DNA from: Conus ventricosus
Lineage: Eukaryota > Mollusca > Gastropoda > Neogastropoda > Conidae
NCBI GenBank assembly: GCA_018398815.1
Contig: CM031595.1
Location: forward strand, 52,152,494 to 52,216,493
Length of the DNA: 64,000 nt
Direction: 5' to 3'
Below the pieces are notes generated by a model. The model did not search any database and was not told where the DNA came from. It was given only the letters and a program-made list of their open reading frames with translations. Made by a program: the position numbers and the translations under genes. Position 1 is the stretch's first letter; each line of letters begins with the position of its first letter. Positions 44,850-57,389 of the stretch are shown here, piece by piece.

Positions 44850-45900
44850 ATAAACAAATGACCTCATACTACATAGCTTTAGAATGACTGAGAGATAACT
44901 GTGCAAACAGTGATACTAGATATGAGGTGATGGAACCCTGAATTAAATACATAAAGATTCTATTCATTTATGATCATATTCACCTAAGCTTTCTCACACA
45001 GATGTCAGAGGATGCATCTCACTATCTCAGCATATACCATAGTATAAACAAGTATTATATACGCTGCCTTATAAATTTGCATGAAATTCAGCAGAGATTC
45101 ACAACATTGATAAATCTGCTTTTTTTATTTGTTTTTTGTTGCGTCTGCTGATGTAAGGCACACAAGTAGGGCACACTGACCTGAATAGCTGAAACTAGGA
45201 AGAGACATCCACAGCATAAACATCAACCAACAGGAATGAGGGGAAATCCTGACATTATGTAATACAATCATATCTGGTAAGCATTCATGAATAATTCACT
45301 TGTAGCATGTCTGCCAGCGATGCACCATGGCTATTAAGTCATGATTGACTTGTCATAAGTCATAAGCAAGTTGATCCATGGTGGCAGTCTCTAGATTGGC
45401 ATATAGCAGCTGTCCAGTCCGCATGGGTCTGTTGCATTAACTCCAACTGAATTGGGCTTTTCGCACTTCATAAGATTTGTGGACCAATATATCAGAAACA
45501 AATTTTTTGTGTGTCGCTGTCATTCTGTAAACATATTAAAACAGTTTATTTTTCCAGCAGAAGTGGCAATTGCCGCAATGTGAGATGATTTGGCTGGTAG
45601 CTTTATTGGTTCCGCTTATTTTCTGCATATGAGGTTCCTGGAGCAAAACATTCAGTTGGTTCTTTTGGAAAAAAATAAATACAACTATTATTTCTTAAGT
45701 TCAATTTTAATCTATGAATGCCGTTTTGTACATGAGATACCATCTGAAATATTCTTTTTCAGTTTTCTGGTAATCCTTATGCTGGTAGTTATACAAGAGT
45801 TGAATGATTGTAAAAGGAAATTAAAAAAAGTGAGAGAAGGAGAGAGAGAGAGAGACAGAGGTAATAGATATGACACATACACAAAAAACACATAATCGTG
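44850..45900. other. Non-coding stretch, no gene seen
   Basis: AT-rich. A 101-codon plus-strand ORF at 45590-45895 has no recognisable domain and ends in a GAGAGA tract. Confidence 0.4.
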
Positions 45901-45907
45901 CATGCGC

Positions 45908-45909
45908 AC

Positions 45910-45962
<53 letters not shown>
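45908..45962 (+). repeat. (AC)n microsatellite
   Basis: About 26 AC units. Confidence 0.95.
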
Positions 45963-45966
<4 letters not shown>

Positions 45967-46640
45967 AAGAAGAGAAAATCAAGATATATTTAATCAAATG
46001 CATACTTCTTATATGAGGCCTTTAGGAGAACCAGTTCAGCTATTATACACTTACAGAGCTTCCCAGGCATAAACTATAACTGGCACTATCCTGACTCTGC
46101 ACCCTTGACATAACTACGTAGCTTTAGTGTCACCAGTCTACCCAGTCACAATGATGACTAGATTTTTTGGTGGTTGATTATACCATTACAATGTGGATTA
46201 TTTTTTAAAACTGAAAGTGATTGCATATCCTACTAATATACCTATTTTAAAGAAAGAAATTGTTTTTAGATCCTGTACAGTATTTTACTAGTAGAGTCTG
46301 GTTTGTAAGAAAGTTTAGGGGAGCAAAATTTTTGCTTTCGTATGTCCGGGGTTGCTTATGAATTCAACACTGATTGATTAGTACCCAGAAAACGAATGAT
46401 CACTGATGAGTAAGCGAGCTTTGTCATGCACTGAACTAAGGCTCAACATGTCATCATCATCAAAGTCGTCACCATCATTATCTTGTACATGTATCTTGTT
46501 CATGTATCTTGCGTTTGAAGTTGCACAGGACAGGAGAGGGACATTTGAGTTCCATTAAAGGTACCAGTTGAAGCTGAAATCAGCTGGGATGGAATTTGTG
46601 ATATTTGATAATACTCCAGCAGATTAGATTTCTCTCTGTT
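45963..46640. other. Non-coding stretch, no gene seen
   Basis: No coding signal or repeat recognised apart from a CATCATCAT patch at 46450. Confidence 0.4.
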
Positions 46641-46644
46641 TTAT

Positions 46645-46684
46645 CAGTCACACACACACACGCATGCACGCACGCACGCATGCG

Positions 46685-46720
<36 letters not shown>

Positions 46721-46971
46721 TATATACACAAATACACACATACATACACTCACACATACTCTCTCTCTCTCTCTCTCTCAAGCAAAAGCAAGAACAGAAA
46801 ACCAAAGTATAACATTTTTAACAATCAACTAAACAAGAAAGATACCAAAATCAGTGAAAATTGTGAACACAGAAATTCTTAGTTTGTTTTCTGTTTTTGT
46901 ACCACTCTAAGAATCTTTGTCTCTGTCTTCATCTCTGTTTTTCTCCCTCTGTCTGTCTGTCTGTTTGCCTG

Positions 46972-47007
<36 letters not shown>

Positions 47008-47010
47008 GTT
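46645..47010 (+). repeat. (CA)n, (CT)n and GTCT-rich cluster
   Basis: (CA)n with ACGC units at 46650-46715, (CT)n at 46760-46780, and CTGTCTGTCT then (CT)n at 46955-47006. Confidence 0.9.
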
Positions 47011-49258
47011 GTCTGGCTGAGCTTTTCTGCTTGCTAAATGTCTGTCAGCCTGTTTTAGTTTTACTCTCCATCCTAAGCTGGGCTAGTGTAATTGAACTTG
47101 AAGTTGAAGCCCAGTTCATTGGTTTTGGATGATACCTGCAGGTCTTTGACAGATCTTCAATGTATGCTGGTAGCTACACCATGCATGACAGCTGAAGCAA
47201 GATCGTGATGATGACAAGGTTTTCCTCTTGTCACTTCAGTGACTGTTGCCGCATCAGCCTTGTTTGTTGTCCTCTACTTTTGGTTTGGCCTTCTTGGATG
47301 TATTACTTGAGCTTCTGTTGTTGTTTCTTTTTCTTTTCATCTGTCTTATATGGGATGACACTGCAAGTGTAAATTTTTCCATCATGTTTGTTTGGATGCT
47401 TCCACTCAGAGGGATGGAAAGGCTTGTCATTCTCCTATGCATCTGTTTCAACCGTCAGCTTATTTGGTATAGAATGCATAATGTATAAGCATCTTTTCTC
47501 ACAAGATTGTCAGCTTGGCCTTTTCAACTTTATAGCAACAGACCACACAGCAAAATCTGTTTGTTCAAGAGTTCCAGATAGCAGCACACTGCCTTTGTAG
47601 TTGGGCAACTTGAGAATTTGTCTTGCTAGTACCGGTTTTTATCATAGGATGGAAATTACAGTGTGCAGACAATAGAAAATTGAGTTTTTATTCTATAGAA
47701 CTTAGAAGTATGGGTGTGTGCAACACATGATGTAAGGAATGTAACAGGTGTGCCATGGCTCAATAAAAGCATAGGTGTAACTGAAAACCCAGAACATACG
47801 GATAAGACTAATAAGAGTTGGCTTTTTTTTGCGTTTATGTATTTATTTATTAGCATTTTTAAAGATGAGAAAGTCATTTTTGGCAAAAGAAATCTTTGTA
47901 AATGATTCATTGACAAACTTATAAAATTTAAGGACAATATCGCAAAAACCAAGGTTGTATCCAAAGGACAGAGGTTTTGATGTGTACTTAACTGTAACCA
48001 TGATGTGTGGTGTAGATACATAATACATGAATTATAATCATTGCATATATTCTGACATGGTGCATGCACGGGGGTGGGGGTTGGGGTGAGGTTTGGATGT
48101 GTGTCTTTCTCCAAATATGTTTATTCTTTCTTTTCTTTCTTTTTTTTGTGTTTCTGTATCGCACTCAGAATCCTCCAGTTTTACACTGTGGGTAATGTAG
48201 ATAATTGGCAGTTTATTATGTTGCGGAAATAATGTTCTGAACATCTACTGTTTATCTGTAAATTGATTTTGAAAAGAATCCAGTAAATGTCAAAGTCAAA
48301 GGGATATGTCATTTCAGAAAAAAAATGTACAAAAATCCCACCATAACTGACTTGGTTTCATAATTTGTTTGATAGAAACCCACTGTGTGTGAGAGCAGTT
48401 GTGGTCTGGAACGAACTGGAAGATTAAAGATTTAGATAATCAGAACAAGACAGATCTTCAAGATCCCCTACATTTATGCAGGTGATTCAGAAGTATCGGA
48501 AATAATCTTCTGTTGAACTACAAGAATTGGCACTTACCACTCAACTCAGAGAGATAACAGAAGTGGTTGGTCAAGTGTTTCTTCAGTAAGAACACTGTTG
48601 GGAGATGTGTATAAAGGAACAGCATCTTTAGACTTCAAACTTACTTTATAAGTAACTGGTAGCTTCTTTATATTTAAGTATCTGTTCAGATCATTGAATA
48701 AATCATGAAAATGTGGTGAAATAACTGTACTTTTGCCTCTTGTATACATCACAAATGACATGATTGGTTGTACAATGTTATTGAATCCCCAGCTGTCTGA
48801 AAAGAAGGCAGAGGTTTAACAGTGTTGTTATCTTTGACTCTGAAAGAGTTACACAGAGGTTGTGTGTAAGTTGTATGCACAGAAATAAAGATTTGGTTGG
48901 ACTTCGCCAGCTGTACATTGAAACAATCTATTTTTTTCCTTTTTAAATCACACAGATACAATATCAGCAAGAAAGACAGAGAGAGAGAGTTGTACTCTGT
49001 GAAGTGTAAGATCTGAGCCTTAGTTATGTAGGTGTCTTCCAGTATTTAAATGTGGTGATAAAGTATCAACAATTAGGAGCTTATCATGCGGTACGAAAAC
49101 GGGGACCACTAGGCCCACACTGAGATGTAAAGTTTCCTTCATAGTTATTTGGACTTTGTTGAGTTGTGTTTTGTGTGTGCTTTTACAGTGAGTGCTTTGA
49201 TCGTGGCAGTATCATGTTTTTTCTGTCTAAAAAAAAAAAAAAATTGAGGAAGTCAGGT
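47011..49258. other. Non-coding stretch, no gene seen
   Basis: Scattered ORFs below 155 codons without recognisable motifs, T-rich tracts, and no clear splice-bounded exon. Confidence 0.4.
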
Positions 49259-49350
49259 TATGTCTATCGTAGTTTGGTGTTCTTTATTAGTGTACTTGTT
49301 TGTATATGTCTATCATAGTTTGGTGTTCTTTATTAGTGTACTTGTTTGTA
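49259..49350 (+). repeat. Recent 46-bp tandem duplication
   Basis: TATGTCTATCGTAGTTTGG... through GTACTTGTTTGTA is repeated immediately as TATGTCTATCATAGTTTGG..., with a single G/A difference. Confidence 0.9.
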
Positions 49351-49473
49351 TATTACTTTGTAGTATGGAGCAATGCTGTATCTTCAGTGTCATCTCTCTC
49401 TGTGTCTTTCTCTCTCTCAGTCTCATTGACACTCTGTGTGTGTGTATTTGTGCGTTAGTGTGTTGTGTGGTGT

Positions 49474-49519
<46 letters not shown>

Positions 49520-50108
49520 GTGTGTGTGGTCTTGTCGAAAGCTTCATACTTATCACTTAGAATAAATTTTGAAATTTTCCTTATAAGCTTGAATTCTTTC
49601 TCCTAGCATTCCAAGACTGGCAAACTGAAACACTGTTTTTGTTTTAATGTTTGTTTGTGTGTGGTGTTTTGTTTTTTTTTACTATGCTTGACCTGAGCCT
49701 GACCAGGATCCTGAAATTGGGGGCCTGCCTATAGTAAGGCAATATTACTTAAGGGGTTTATCATTTTATGTAACATTTGTTAGTTTTCCTCATAGGGTTT
49801 TATTTGAACCTAAACATCAGTCAAGCATTTGCCTGGTAGCAGGGGCATTGGTAGTATTTATTAAGCACTGTTGGCTTCATGTGGTGAACTGAGGTTTTTC
49901 CTGACAATGGGATTTCCCCTCAAAATTTATCCTGCTACTGCCACTGAAGAGTTTGTTTAAAGTTTTAGTTATTAACAAAGGGTGATTAATTTAATGTTTG
50001 GCAAAGTTGCTTAGTTTTTGTATTGGAAAGTAGACCATTTCAACATTTGCCAGGAATATGTATTTGCTGAATGTTGACTCAGTGTGGGTGGCTATATTTG
50101 CTTGTGAC

Positions 50109-50167
<59 letters not shown>

Positions 50168-50326
50168 TTGTTTTCTAATGTAAACTTACTGGTTTGTTTT
50201 GACAGTTGTCTTGTCAAATGTTAGTGTTGGTGTGGCAAAACATCTAATGTTTGCACAAAAAGTGTGTCATTCTGTTTTTGATGATATATTCGGACCTTCT
50301 CATTTCATTTTTTTTTCTTTCGACAG
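49351..50326. other. Non-coding stretch upstream of coding exon
   Basis: (GT)n arrays at 49436-49530 and 50108-50170, and AT-rich DNA. Ends in a good acceptor, TTTTTTTTTCTTTCGACAG, at 50326; it is probably an intron or the 5' region of the gene that follows. Confidence 0.5.
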
Positions 50327-50537
50327 GTTATAGCAGTGAATACATGGAAACATTGTAGGCCAGAGCAGTTCCCATAAAAAGGTAGCAATGACCACTGACA
50401 CAAATGAATGTTATGTGCAACTGGAGCCCGGCTAATAACCATCGAAGAATGCAGGTTCCATTGAATTGAAATATGAATGGCTGCTGAGTCTGATATGTTT
50501 GTGCATTCTGAGATTTGATCTGTTGGGAGTGTGCATA
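50327..50537 (+). promoter_or_regulatory. 5' leader with several short upstream ORFs
   Basis: Between the acceptor at 50326 and the likely start at 50538 there are at least four complete uORFs: 50344-50358 (5 codons), 50388-50435 (16), 50404-50469 (22) and 50473-50487 (5). If this exon is really the first coding one, these could lower translation of the main ORF (inference). Confidence 0.4.
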
Positions 50538-52806
50538 ATGGAAGGTGGTGGAGAGAAACCCGACAAGAAGCTGAGCAAGCGCGAGTTGAAGGCATCGTCT
50601 AAGTCCTCCACCCTTCCACCTGGTGCTCTGCTAGTGGCTCATCCAGGGGAGGGCTTTTTCACCAAGATCCGTCGATGTTTAAGACTGCGCAGCAAGGGAA
50701 AGTATGATTTCAGCCATTCTCACTGCCCGCTGGATGAAGACGGTGGCCATGTGTCCTCCAGCAACAGCAGGAGTCCAGTTCCCCTGTGACAAGTGACAGT
50801 GTTGACAATGGGAAGCTCAGGGACAAATCCAGTCCCCTGAAAGTGTCCAGGAGATTAAAATCCGACAAGGAGGAGGTTTTGCTGATACGAAGGACAGGAA
50901 AAGTCCTGCAGGTTTGGGTGCTACTTCTGGACCTGCGGAAGTGCTGAGAGATGATGTTTTAGTGATAACTGTTGGTGATGACAGAGATCCCAGCAAGGAT
51001 GAAGCAGCTGAAGCAGTGTCCATGGAAATGGAAAATAAAGAAAACAGTGAAAACTTCGAAGACTTGGATCCCGACTATGAGACACTTGATGACATCCGAC
51101 GCAAAGTGCAGTCTAAGGCCGAGAATGGTGTTGATGTGTCCGCTGCTCATTCTGTCGGAAGTGGTTGTGAAAACATGGCTGCCAGGCAGCCTTTGCAGGT
51201 CAAGGCCAAAACCAGCATTGATCTGAATGGACAGGACAGTGGCCTGGGCAGCCCTTTCACAGACAGTCCTGGAAGCAGTCGCGAGAGCCAGGCTCACAGT
51301 GCCGCCAGCTCTGTGTTTAGCAACTCTGTTGTGCCATCAAACGAATCGGAGGTGTGCAAGGAACCCATTCCAATTACACCTGCTGTGATCTGCATCGATG
51401 GCACCTTTTCCCAGACAGCTGACGATGATCCCATGGTGACCTCCAGCACTTCTCATTGCTCAAATTCTGGCCTGGAGGAAGATGATTTGTACTCCAATGC
51501 CAAAGTTCTCATCAGGAAAAAGTCCCAGAAACAGTCCCAGTCCCAGACATCTCTGTCCACGTTAGACCAGCGATCTAATGGAGTTCATGTGGATCAACCA
51601 AGTTCTGCTAGGAACTCTCTCTCACCTGCTGACTTCCTAGCAATGATTGAAGCTGAAAATCCACAACCTCTTGCACCCCCTCCCCTGCCAGCCAGAATTA
51701 TTCAGAGGAAGATATCAATGCTCGAGTTGAAAAGATCCCCTCTTTTAGTCTCAGTTTTGCCAGTGATCCAAAGATCAATAGTAGTGGCAGTGCAGACGAT
51801 GAACAAACCCAGGACACGCTGTTTAATGGCACAGGTGCCAGACCCAAAACTTCACCAGCATTAGGCACAGTGCAGGAGATGAAGACACCAGTGAGTCACC
51901 TGTCATCAGCAGTCCTCAAGACATACATGGGACTGACGATGAACTTTCCCACGCTCATGGGATCCCCTCAACACCACAGGACTCTCCACTTCCACTTACA
52001 TCAGCGATAACATTTATGAAGACATTCCAGACAAGGCTGGCGTGAAAGTTCCCCAGAAGACGAGAACAGATGGGAAGAAGATCTCATGTACATAGACGAT
52101 GACCTGGCCGCTGATGGTGAGCCTCAGTCTGACAGAACGGACAGTGCTGAGCTTCCTGAGGACATTATGATTGTCAGTGCTTCTGACAGCTGTTGTGGGA
52201 ATGATACTGATGATTCCCTGGGAAATCATTTGGACTTATGCTCACCCACAGAAGAAAGCAGTATTGAATCTGAACCCCTCAGGATAGGGTCCTCAGATGC
52301 GTGCAGAGAAACTGTCCAGGCGGCCGTTGCTGCCACTGACTCACACCAAGAGGGGGATGACCTGAAACATAATACAAATGGACTATCAGGCTCACCAGAA
52401 TCTGGACTTTGCTCAAAATCTGCCAAAGAAAAAACCTTTGCCTCTGGAGACCCAGGCACAGCATCTTCATCATCTCACCAGGCTGTCAGTTCATCGTCCT
52501 CATCATCAGTATCATCACCTTCATGCGCATCATCGTCTGACACCTTAAACAACCTAATGGATGAAACTGATCCCGACCCTGATGATTTTGAAGGGAGGGA
52601 TGAGAGTCCTCCCATTGGACCGCCTATCCACATCTCCATCAACAGCTGCTGAGGCATCTGAATGCCAGAGCTCCAGGGGGGACTTAGCCTGTGAACCAGG
52701 ACACGCTAGTGGAACCAGTGGTACGAGGAACGTTCGATCAATGGAGCTTCCCGCAGCAACTATATGGAACAGGAAGAAGATGCTGGCAGTATTCGTAGAC
52801 ATTCCA
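50538..52806 (+). CDS. Host gene, large N-terminal coding exon of unrecognised Tyr/Pro-rich scaffold-like protein
   Basis: Starts MEGGGEKPDKKLSKRELKAS and ends at the donor CATTCCA|GTAAGT. The reading is coherent but moves between frames about eight times (near 50770, 50870, 51700, 51870, 51990, 52050, 52640, 52720), with no nonsense codon left once the shifts are followed. Visible features: basic FFTKIRRCLRLRSKGKYDF; tyrosine motifs DPDYETLDDIRR, EDDLYSNAKVLIRKK, PARNYSEEDI, YISDNIYEDIPD, LMYIDDD; proline patch PQPLAPPPLPAR (SH3-type); DSGLGSPFTDSPGSSRES; a long Ser run near 52480-52530. The whole is acidic and probably disordered. The style fits an adaptor or the N-terminal region of a signalling protein such as a RhoGEF; I cannot name it. 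Further exons must lie downstream. Confidence 0.7.
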
Positions 52807-53500
52807 GTAAGTTTTACCTGTGATATCCTTTCTTGTGTGTGTGTTGTGTATGTGTGTGTGTGTGCGCGGTGCGCGTGTGTGTTTATGCATGTTGTGTGGG
52901 GTGTGTGGCGCACATGCTTGCATACATGTGGTTTAGATGTGTGTGTATGTGTGTAATAATAAAAGTGATGATAGAAATAGTAATAATGGTTAGTTTTTGC
53001 AGACCATCCGGCCCATATGTACAGGACAAATGAATTGCACAATAATTAGCATGGTTTAGGTGAGTTTTTGAAAGGTATAGCACTTGACAAACAAGTACAA
53101 GGCAAAATTCATGTGCATCATAAGTAAACTTTTACCTAACAATTCATTTTAGACGTGGTTTCATTTGATTAATTTTGAGGATTCAGTTATGTATACTGGA
53201 ACTTTGAATTGTCAACTGTATCTTAAATTTGATGAAAAACGATAATACAAGGGTATGAATTTCTGCGTAGTGTCGAATTTTTAGGGCAGATTAACATGAA
53301 ATGACATAAATCTTCAATACAATGACCATCACACTTGTAACAAAATGGATCAACGAATTGTTGAGTCGAGTGACATATACTAATTCAGAGGTAAACTGAT
53401 TGCATAAAAAAACTCAAAATGTGACAATGTTTGCGGCAGTCAACTGACTCATGTAACTAGCCATCACTATCTCTGGATGATATATACAATAATCAGGGTA
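52807..53500. other. Presumed intron, (GT)n at start
   Basis: GT/GC-rich repeats at 52830-52955, then AT-rich DNA. No coding signal before the LINE remnants. Confidence 0.45.
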
Positions 53501-53853
53501 TGATGAAAGCAAGAATGCCAGTCTTGATAATACAAATTCTTCAGTCTTTCTTTGAGCAGATCTATAAAACAAGGAAGCTTACCCACATCCTTCATCTGCC
53601 ATACATATCCAAAGCCAAGTGTACAATAGCATCTTACATGCGTAACCCAGCTTTTTCAACCAAATAATCGTGCATTTGCATAATTTTATAACATTGTTTT
53701 GGATATCTGTTGTTAGACATAATTATACAAAAGTCTGCTGCAATATTTCACAAGTCGAGTGTATGTATTGATATAGATAGGATATCGTCCACACTCCCCA
53801 TGAGCAATGTTGTTTTTCACATCCCTTCCAACACCCAAAACCATCTTGCAGAA

Positions 53854-54180
53854 TTAAATCTGGATTTTTTCAATAGCGATCATATTTTTGAAACCATCAA
53901 GTCTCAAAACCATACGTAACAGAATTGGCTTTACGTTTGTGTAAAAAATTTTGAATAACGTAACAGTTGGAATTCCTTGAAGTTTAACGTGCAGTCTTTT
54001 GATTCCTGTCACTGCTATCAGAGCCTTACCTGACACTAGTGACAGATTTCCTGTACACCTGGACCAGTTTAAAGTGGCTGAGAATATAACGCCAAGATAA
54101 TTGTAGCTAGGTAGGTACAACCTGGATCTGCTTACCATCATACCGCCATTTCTCAGTTGATTTAAAAATGAAACCACCAT
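53854..54180 (-). pseudogene. RT C-terminal part of L1/Tx1-like LINE
   Basis: 108-codon open piece: YLPSYNYLGVIFSATLNWS, ALIAVTGIKRLHVKLQGIP, FKIFYTNVKPILL, KNMIAIEKIQI. Continues the RT frame whose YADD motif lies near 54310. Confidence 0.8.
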
Positions 54181-56099
54181 TTTTAAACACAGCCATGTTG
54201 GTTTTATCCATAATCATAGTAAGACCCCTTTTAACGGCAGTATTTTCAAGATGCTCTATCTTCTTTTGCAAATCTGCCACAGAGTCAGAGAAACTAAAGC
54301 AATATCGTCTGCGTACATCAACAGAAAAACACCAAGTGGATCTGCAAAAATGTCAATACCTCTAGCACCACAATCAAGTAAGTCACTTGTAACTCAGACA
54401 AATGTAGAGAACAACAATGGACTTAAAACGCAGCCCTGTCTGACACCTGATACAGAATCAAAATACTCAGTTATTCTGGTCCCCACTTTGACAGCAGCTT
54501 TCATTTCTATGCATAGCCCTCAGTGTTTTTAACATTTTTCTGTGAAAGCCTGTTTTCTGTGATTTGAAGTATGGTAGTTTTTGTCTGTGTATACTAAAGT
54601 AGAGAAATTACAAAGATTGTGTAAAAGTGATCACCATATTTTGTGAGATATTTCTGAACCATGATTGAAAAAAAAAAATGTTGTCTGTGGTACTGTACCC
54701 TTTGTAAAAACCTGGTTTAGCTTCAGGAATAGAATCATTTTTATCACAAAAAATCCTTTAGTCTGTTATTGACAAATGCACTATATAATTTGCTGATTAT
54801 GTTCAACAATGAAATTCCCAGGCTGTAATTATCTGTTTTACTTGAAGTGAACTACCTTTTTTGTATATTAAAGGGAAAATGACAGCTTTCGTCCAGCTTT
54901 GAGGGCACTCCCCACTTTCAAAAATTCTGTTGAACAATGGATACAAAAGTTTGACAAGAAGTGAAGAACATCTTCAGTGTGAATCAAAAAAGCAGAGGAC
55001 AGACCATCTGGTCCAGATGATTTTCCTGTTTTTTAATGCACGAATAGCACTATGAATTTCAACCTATGTCCTCATCTACTTTGGCATTTAAACAATCACT
55101 GCAGTTTCCAGGTACATGATCATTTAGGACATCTTCATCCTCCTGGCTGAAATCTGAGTCATCTGCTGATTGCTCTACATTAAACAAACTCTTAAAGTAG
55201 GTAATCATACCACGCGCAAGGTGAGATCAATTTCGAACTATTCAGTTCAGTTGATGTTAATAACTTAACTGCTTGCCAAAACGCTCTGGAATTAGTATTA
55301 GAACACGCAGCATTCAATTAAAACACCTTCATTTTGTACTGTTTTTTTTACTTTCACACAATTCTTTAAATTGATGCTTCTGATTCAGATCATTGATGAA
55401 ATTCTCCCACAAACTGGACTGTCTGAATGTACCCAGATATTGGTATTTCTTTTCTTTTGCGTGGTCACACTCCTTGTCCCACCAGTGAGGCTGTGTACGG
55501 GATTCTTGCATTTTCCCCCTTGACCTTATTTGACTTGCAGTGTTCTGAAGGAATGTAACAAGACAGGTCAACCCCGCATCAACGTGACATTCAAGTGCTG
55601 TCATAAAATTTTGAAATTCTCTTTCTTTGTTACTGAAAATATAAACAGCGAATGACTTGGCATATTCTTCCTTCCAAACAAACTGAATTTCTTCTAGTTC
55701 AGTTTGTCAGTCTCCATGTTATCAAGATCACTTAAAGAAGCAACAATAGGAAAATGATCAGATTCACACCTGTTTGCCACATAGATGTCAACAAAGTACT
55801 TGTGAATGAATGAAATAGTTTACTACACTTTTACCCGGGTATGCATGTAATTTCTCCCTCACTATCCCATTCAGTTCTTCCATCATCATCATCATCCAGT
55901 TAAATGGCCTCAATCATCATGTTGATTTTTCTGCCATTGTAATACTTTTGAGAGGATTGCAGAATGAGAAAAAGAACTGTGGATAGAAAGTGAAAGACCT
56001 AGATAGTGAGAATAAAACCTAACCCTAACTCCTAAGTGGCAGACTACTACATCTTCGCTTTTTGCGGAAAAAAAAAAAAAAAAATTGGGGGAGAGTGGG

Positions 56100-57362
56100 G
56101 AGGGGGGCCGGCCTACCTACTAAACTAACTACTGGGTGGCTCTGGACTTGAAGGTGCCAGAGTGTCAGCTGCCACGGTGTACTAGGCAGCTCGTTCCATT
56201 CCTGAATGGTGTTCGGAAGGATATCTGAACAAGTTGTTGAGGTGGCAGCGTCGTCTTCGTGAGGGGGTGTAGTTGATCTTGTCCATGCTGAATGCGGCCT
56301 CGTTGTTCAGGATCCTCCTCAGCAAGGTAAGTCGGGCTACATTCCCGTCGGTGTTGGAGGGAGGGCCATTTGAGTTTGTCGATCATGCAGGTGACACTCG
56401 AGGTGTGGTACCTGTTGATGACGAATCTGGCGGCTCTCCTCTGTACCGCTTCAATTTTGTTGATATTTGTTTAATCATGTGGGTCCCATATTGTGCAGGC
56501 GTACTCCAGTATGGGACGTACGAAAGTCTTGTAGCCGTCTCTTTAATTTTGATGGAGCTCACTTTCAGGTTTCTCCGCAGGAACCCCAAGGCCTTGTTGG
56601 CCTTGAGGATGATGTTGTGGATGTGGGAACCCCATGACAAGTCTGGTGAGGGTGACTTCCGAGATACTTGGCCGAGGTGACATTTGCAAAGGTGTGCCCA
56701 TGGAGTTTGTACTGGTTGTTAGAAGGATTTTTTTTTCTTGTGACGGGTTGGGTAATACACTTCCCGGGTGAAACGCCATATCCCAGCTCTTCTCCCACTG
56801 CTCGAGGCATTCAAGGTCTTCTTGTAGCTGGTGTCGGTCGTGTTCTGTCGCAGAGAGACGATAGACAACGGTATCGTCGGTGAACAGATGCGTCAGGAGG
56901 TGAGTTGCTCCGATAGGTCGTTGATGTATGCCAGAAAAGCACTGGCCCAACAACGGTTCCCTGTGGAACTCCTGTTTGCACACTGACAAGTCTGATGTGG
57001 CGCTGTTAACAATGACTGCTTGACGTCTTCCCCAAAGGAAGGATTTGAGCCACTGGTTGATCTTATCGGTGACACCATGGTGTCTAAGTTTGTGGATCAA
57101 AAGACAATGGTTTACTTTGTCGAAAGCTTTCGCAAAGTCCATGATGATTATGTCTGACTGCCGTCCCTTTTCTACATTTTCATTCAGTTCCTCAGTGAAG
57201 TCCAAAAGTTGAGTGTCGCAGGATCTTTTCTACAAAAGCCATGTTGCTCAGATCTGAGAATTTTGTTGTTTTCTAAGTGGTCCATAAGGGCACTAGTGAC
57301 CAGGTGTTCTAGGATTTTACATGGCACACTGGTAAGGGAGACGGGACGGTAGTGCGTGGAGA
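56100..57362 (-). mobile_element. CR1/Jockey-like LINE inserted in the L1/Tx1-like LINE
   Basis: Minus-strand order: HYRPVSLTSVPCKILEHLV (57355-57300), LENNKILRSEQHGF, IIIMDFAKAFDKVNH, INQWLKSFLWGRRQAVIV, HLFTDDTVVYRLSATEHDR (FTDD in place of FADD, near 56890), EQWEKSWDMAFHPG, LGFLRRNLKVSSIKIKETA and DKLKWPSLQHRR (56380). The 5' end is cut inside the RT, and frames are broken four or more times. It is followed at its 3' side by a T-rich/A-rich low-complexity run (56071-56085). Confidence 0.85.
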
Positions 57363-57389
57363 GTGATACACATGAAAATCAGGGAAAGC

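Noticed and set aside
56010..56030. CCTAACCCTAACTCC as an interstitial telomere
   Set aside because: Only two TTAGGG-type units; too short to distinguish from chance.
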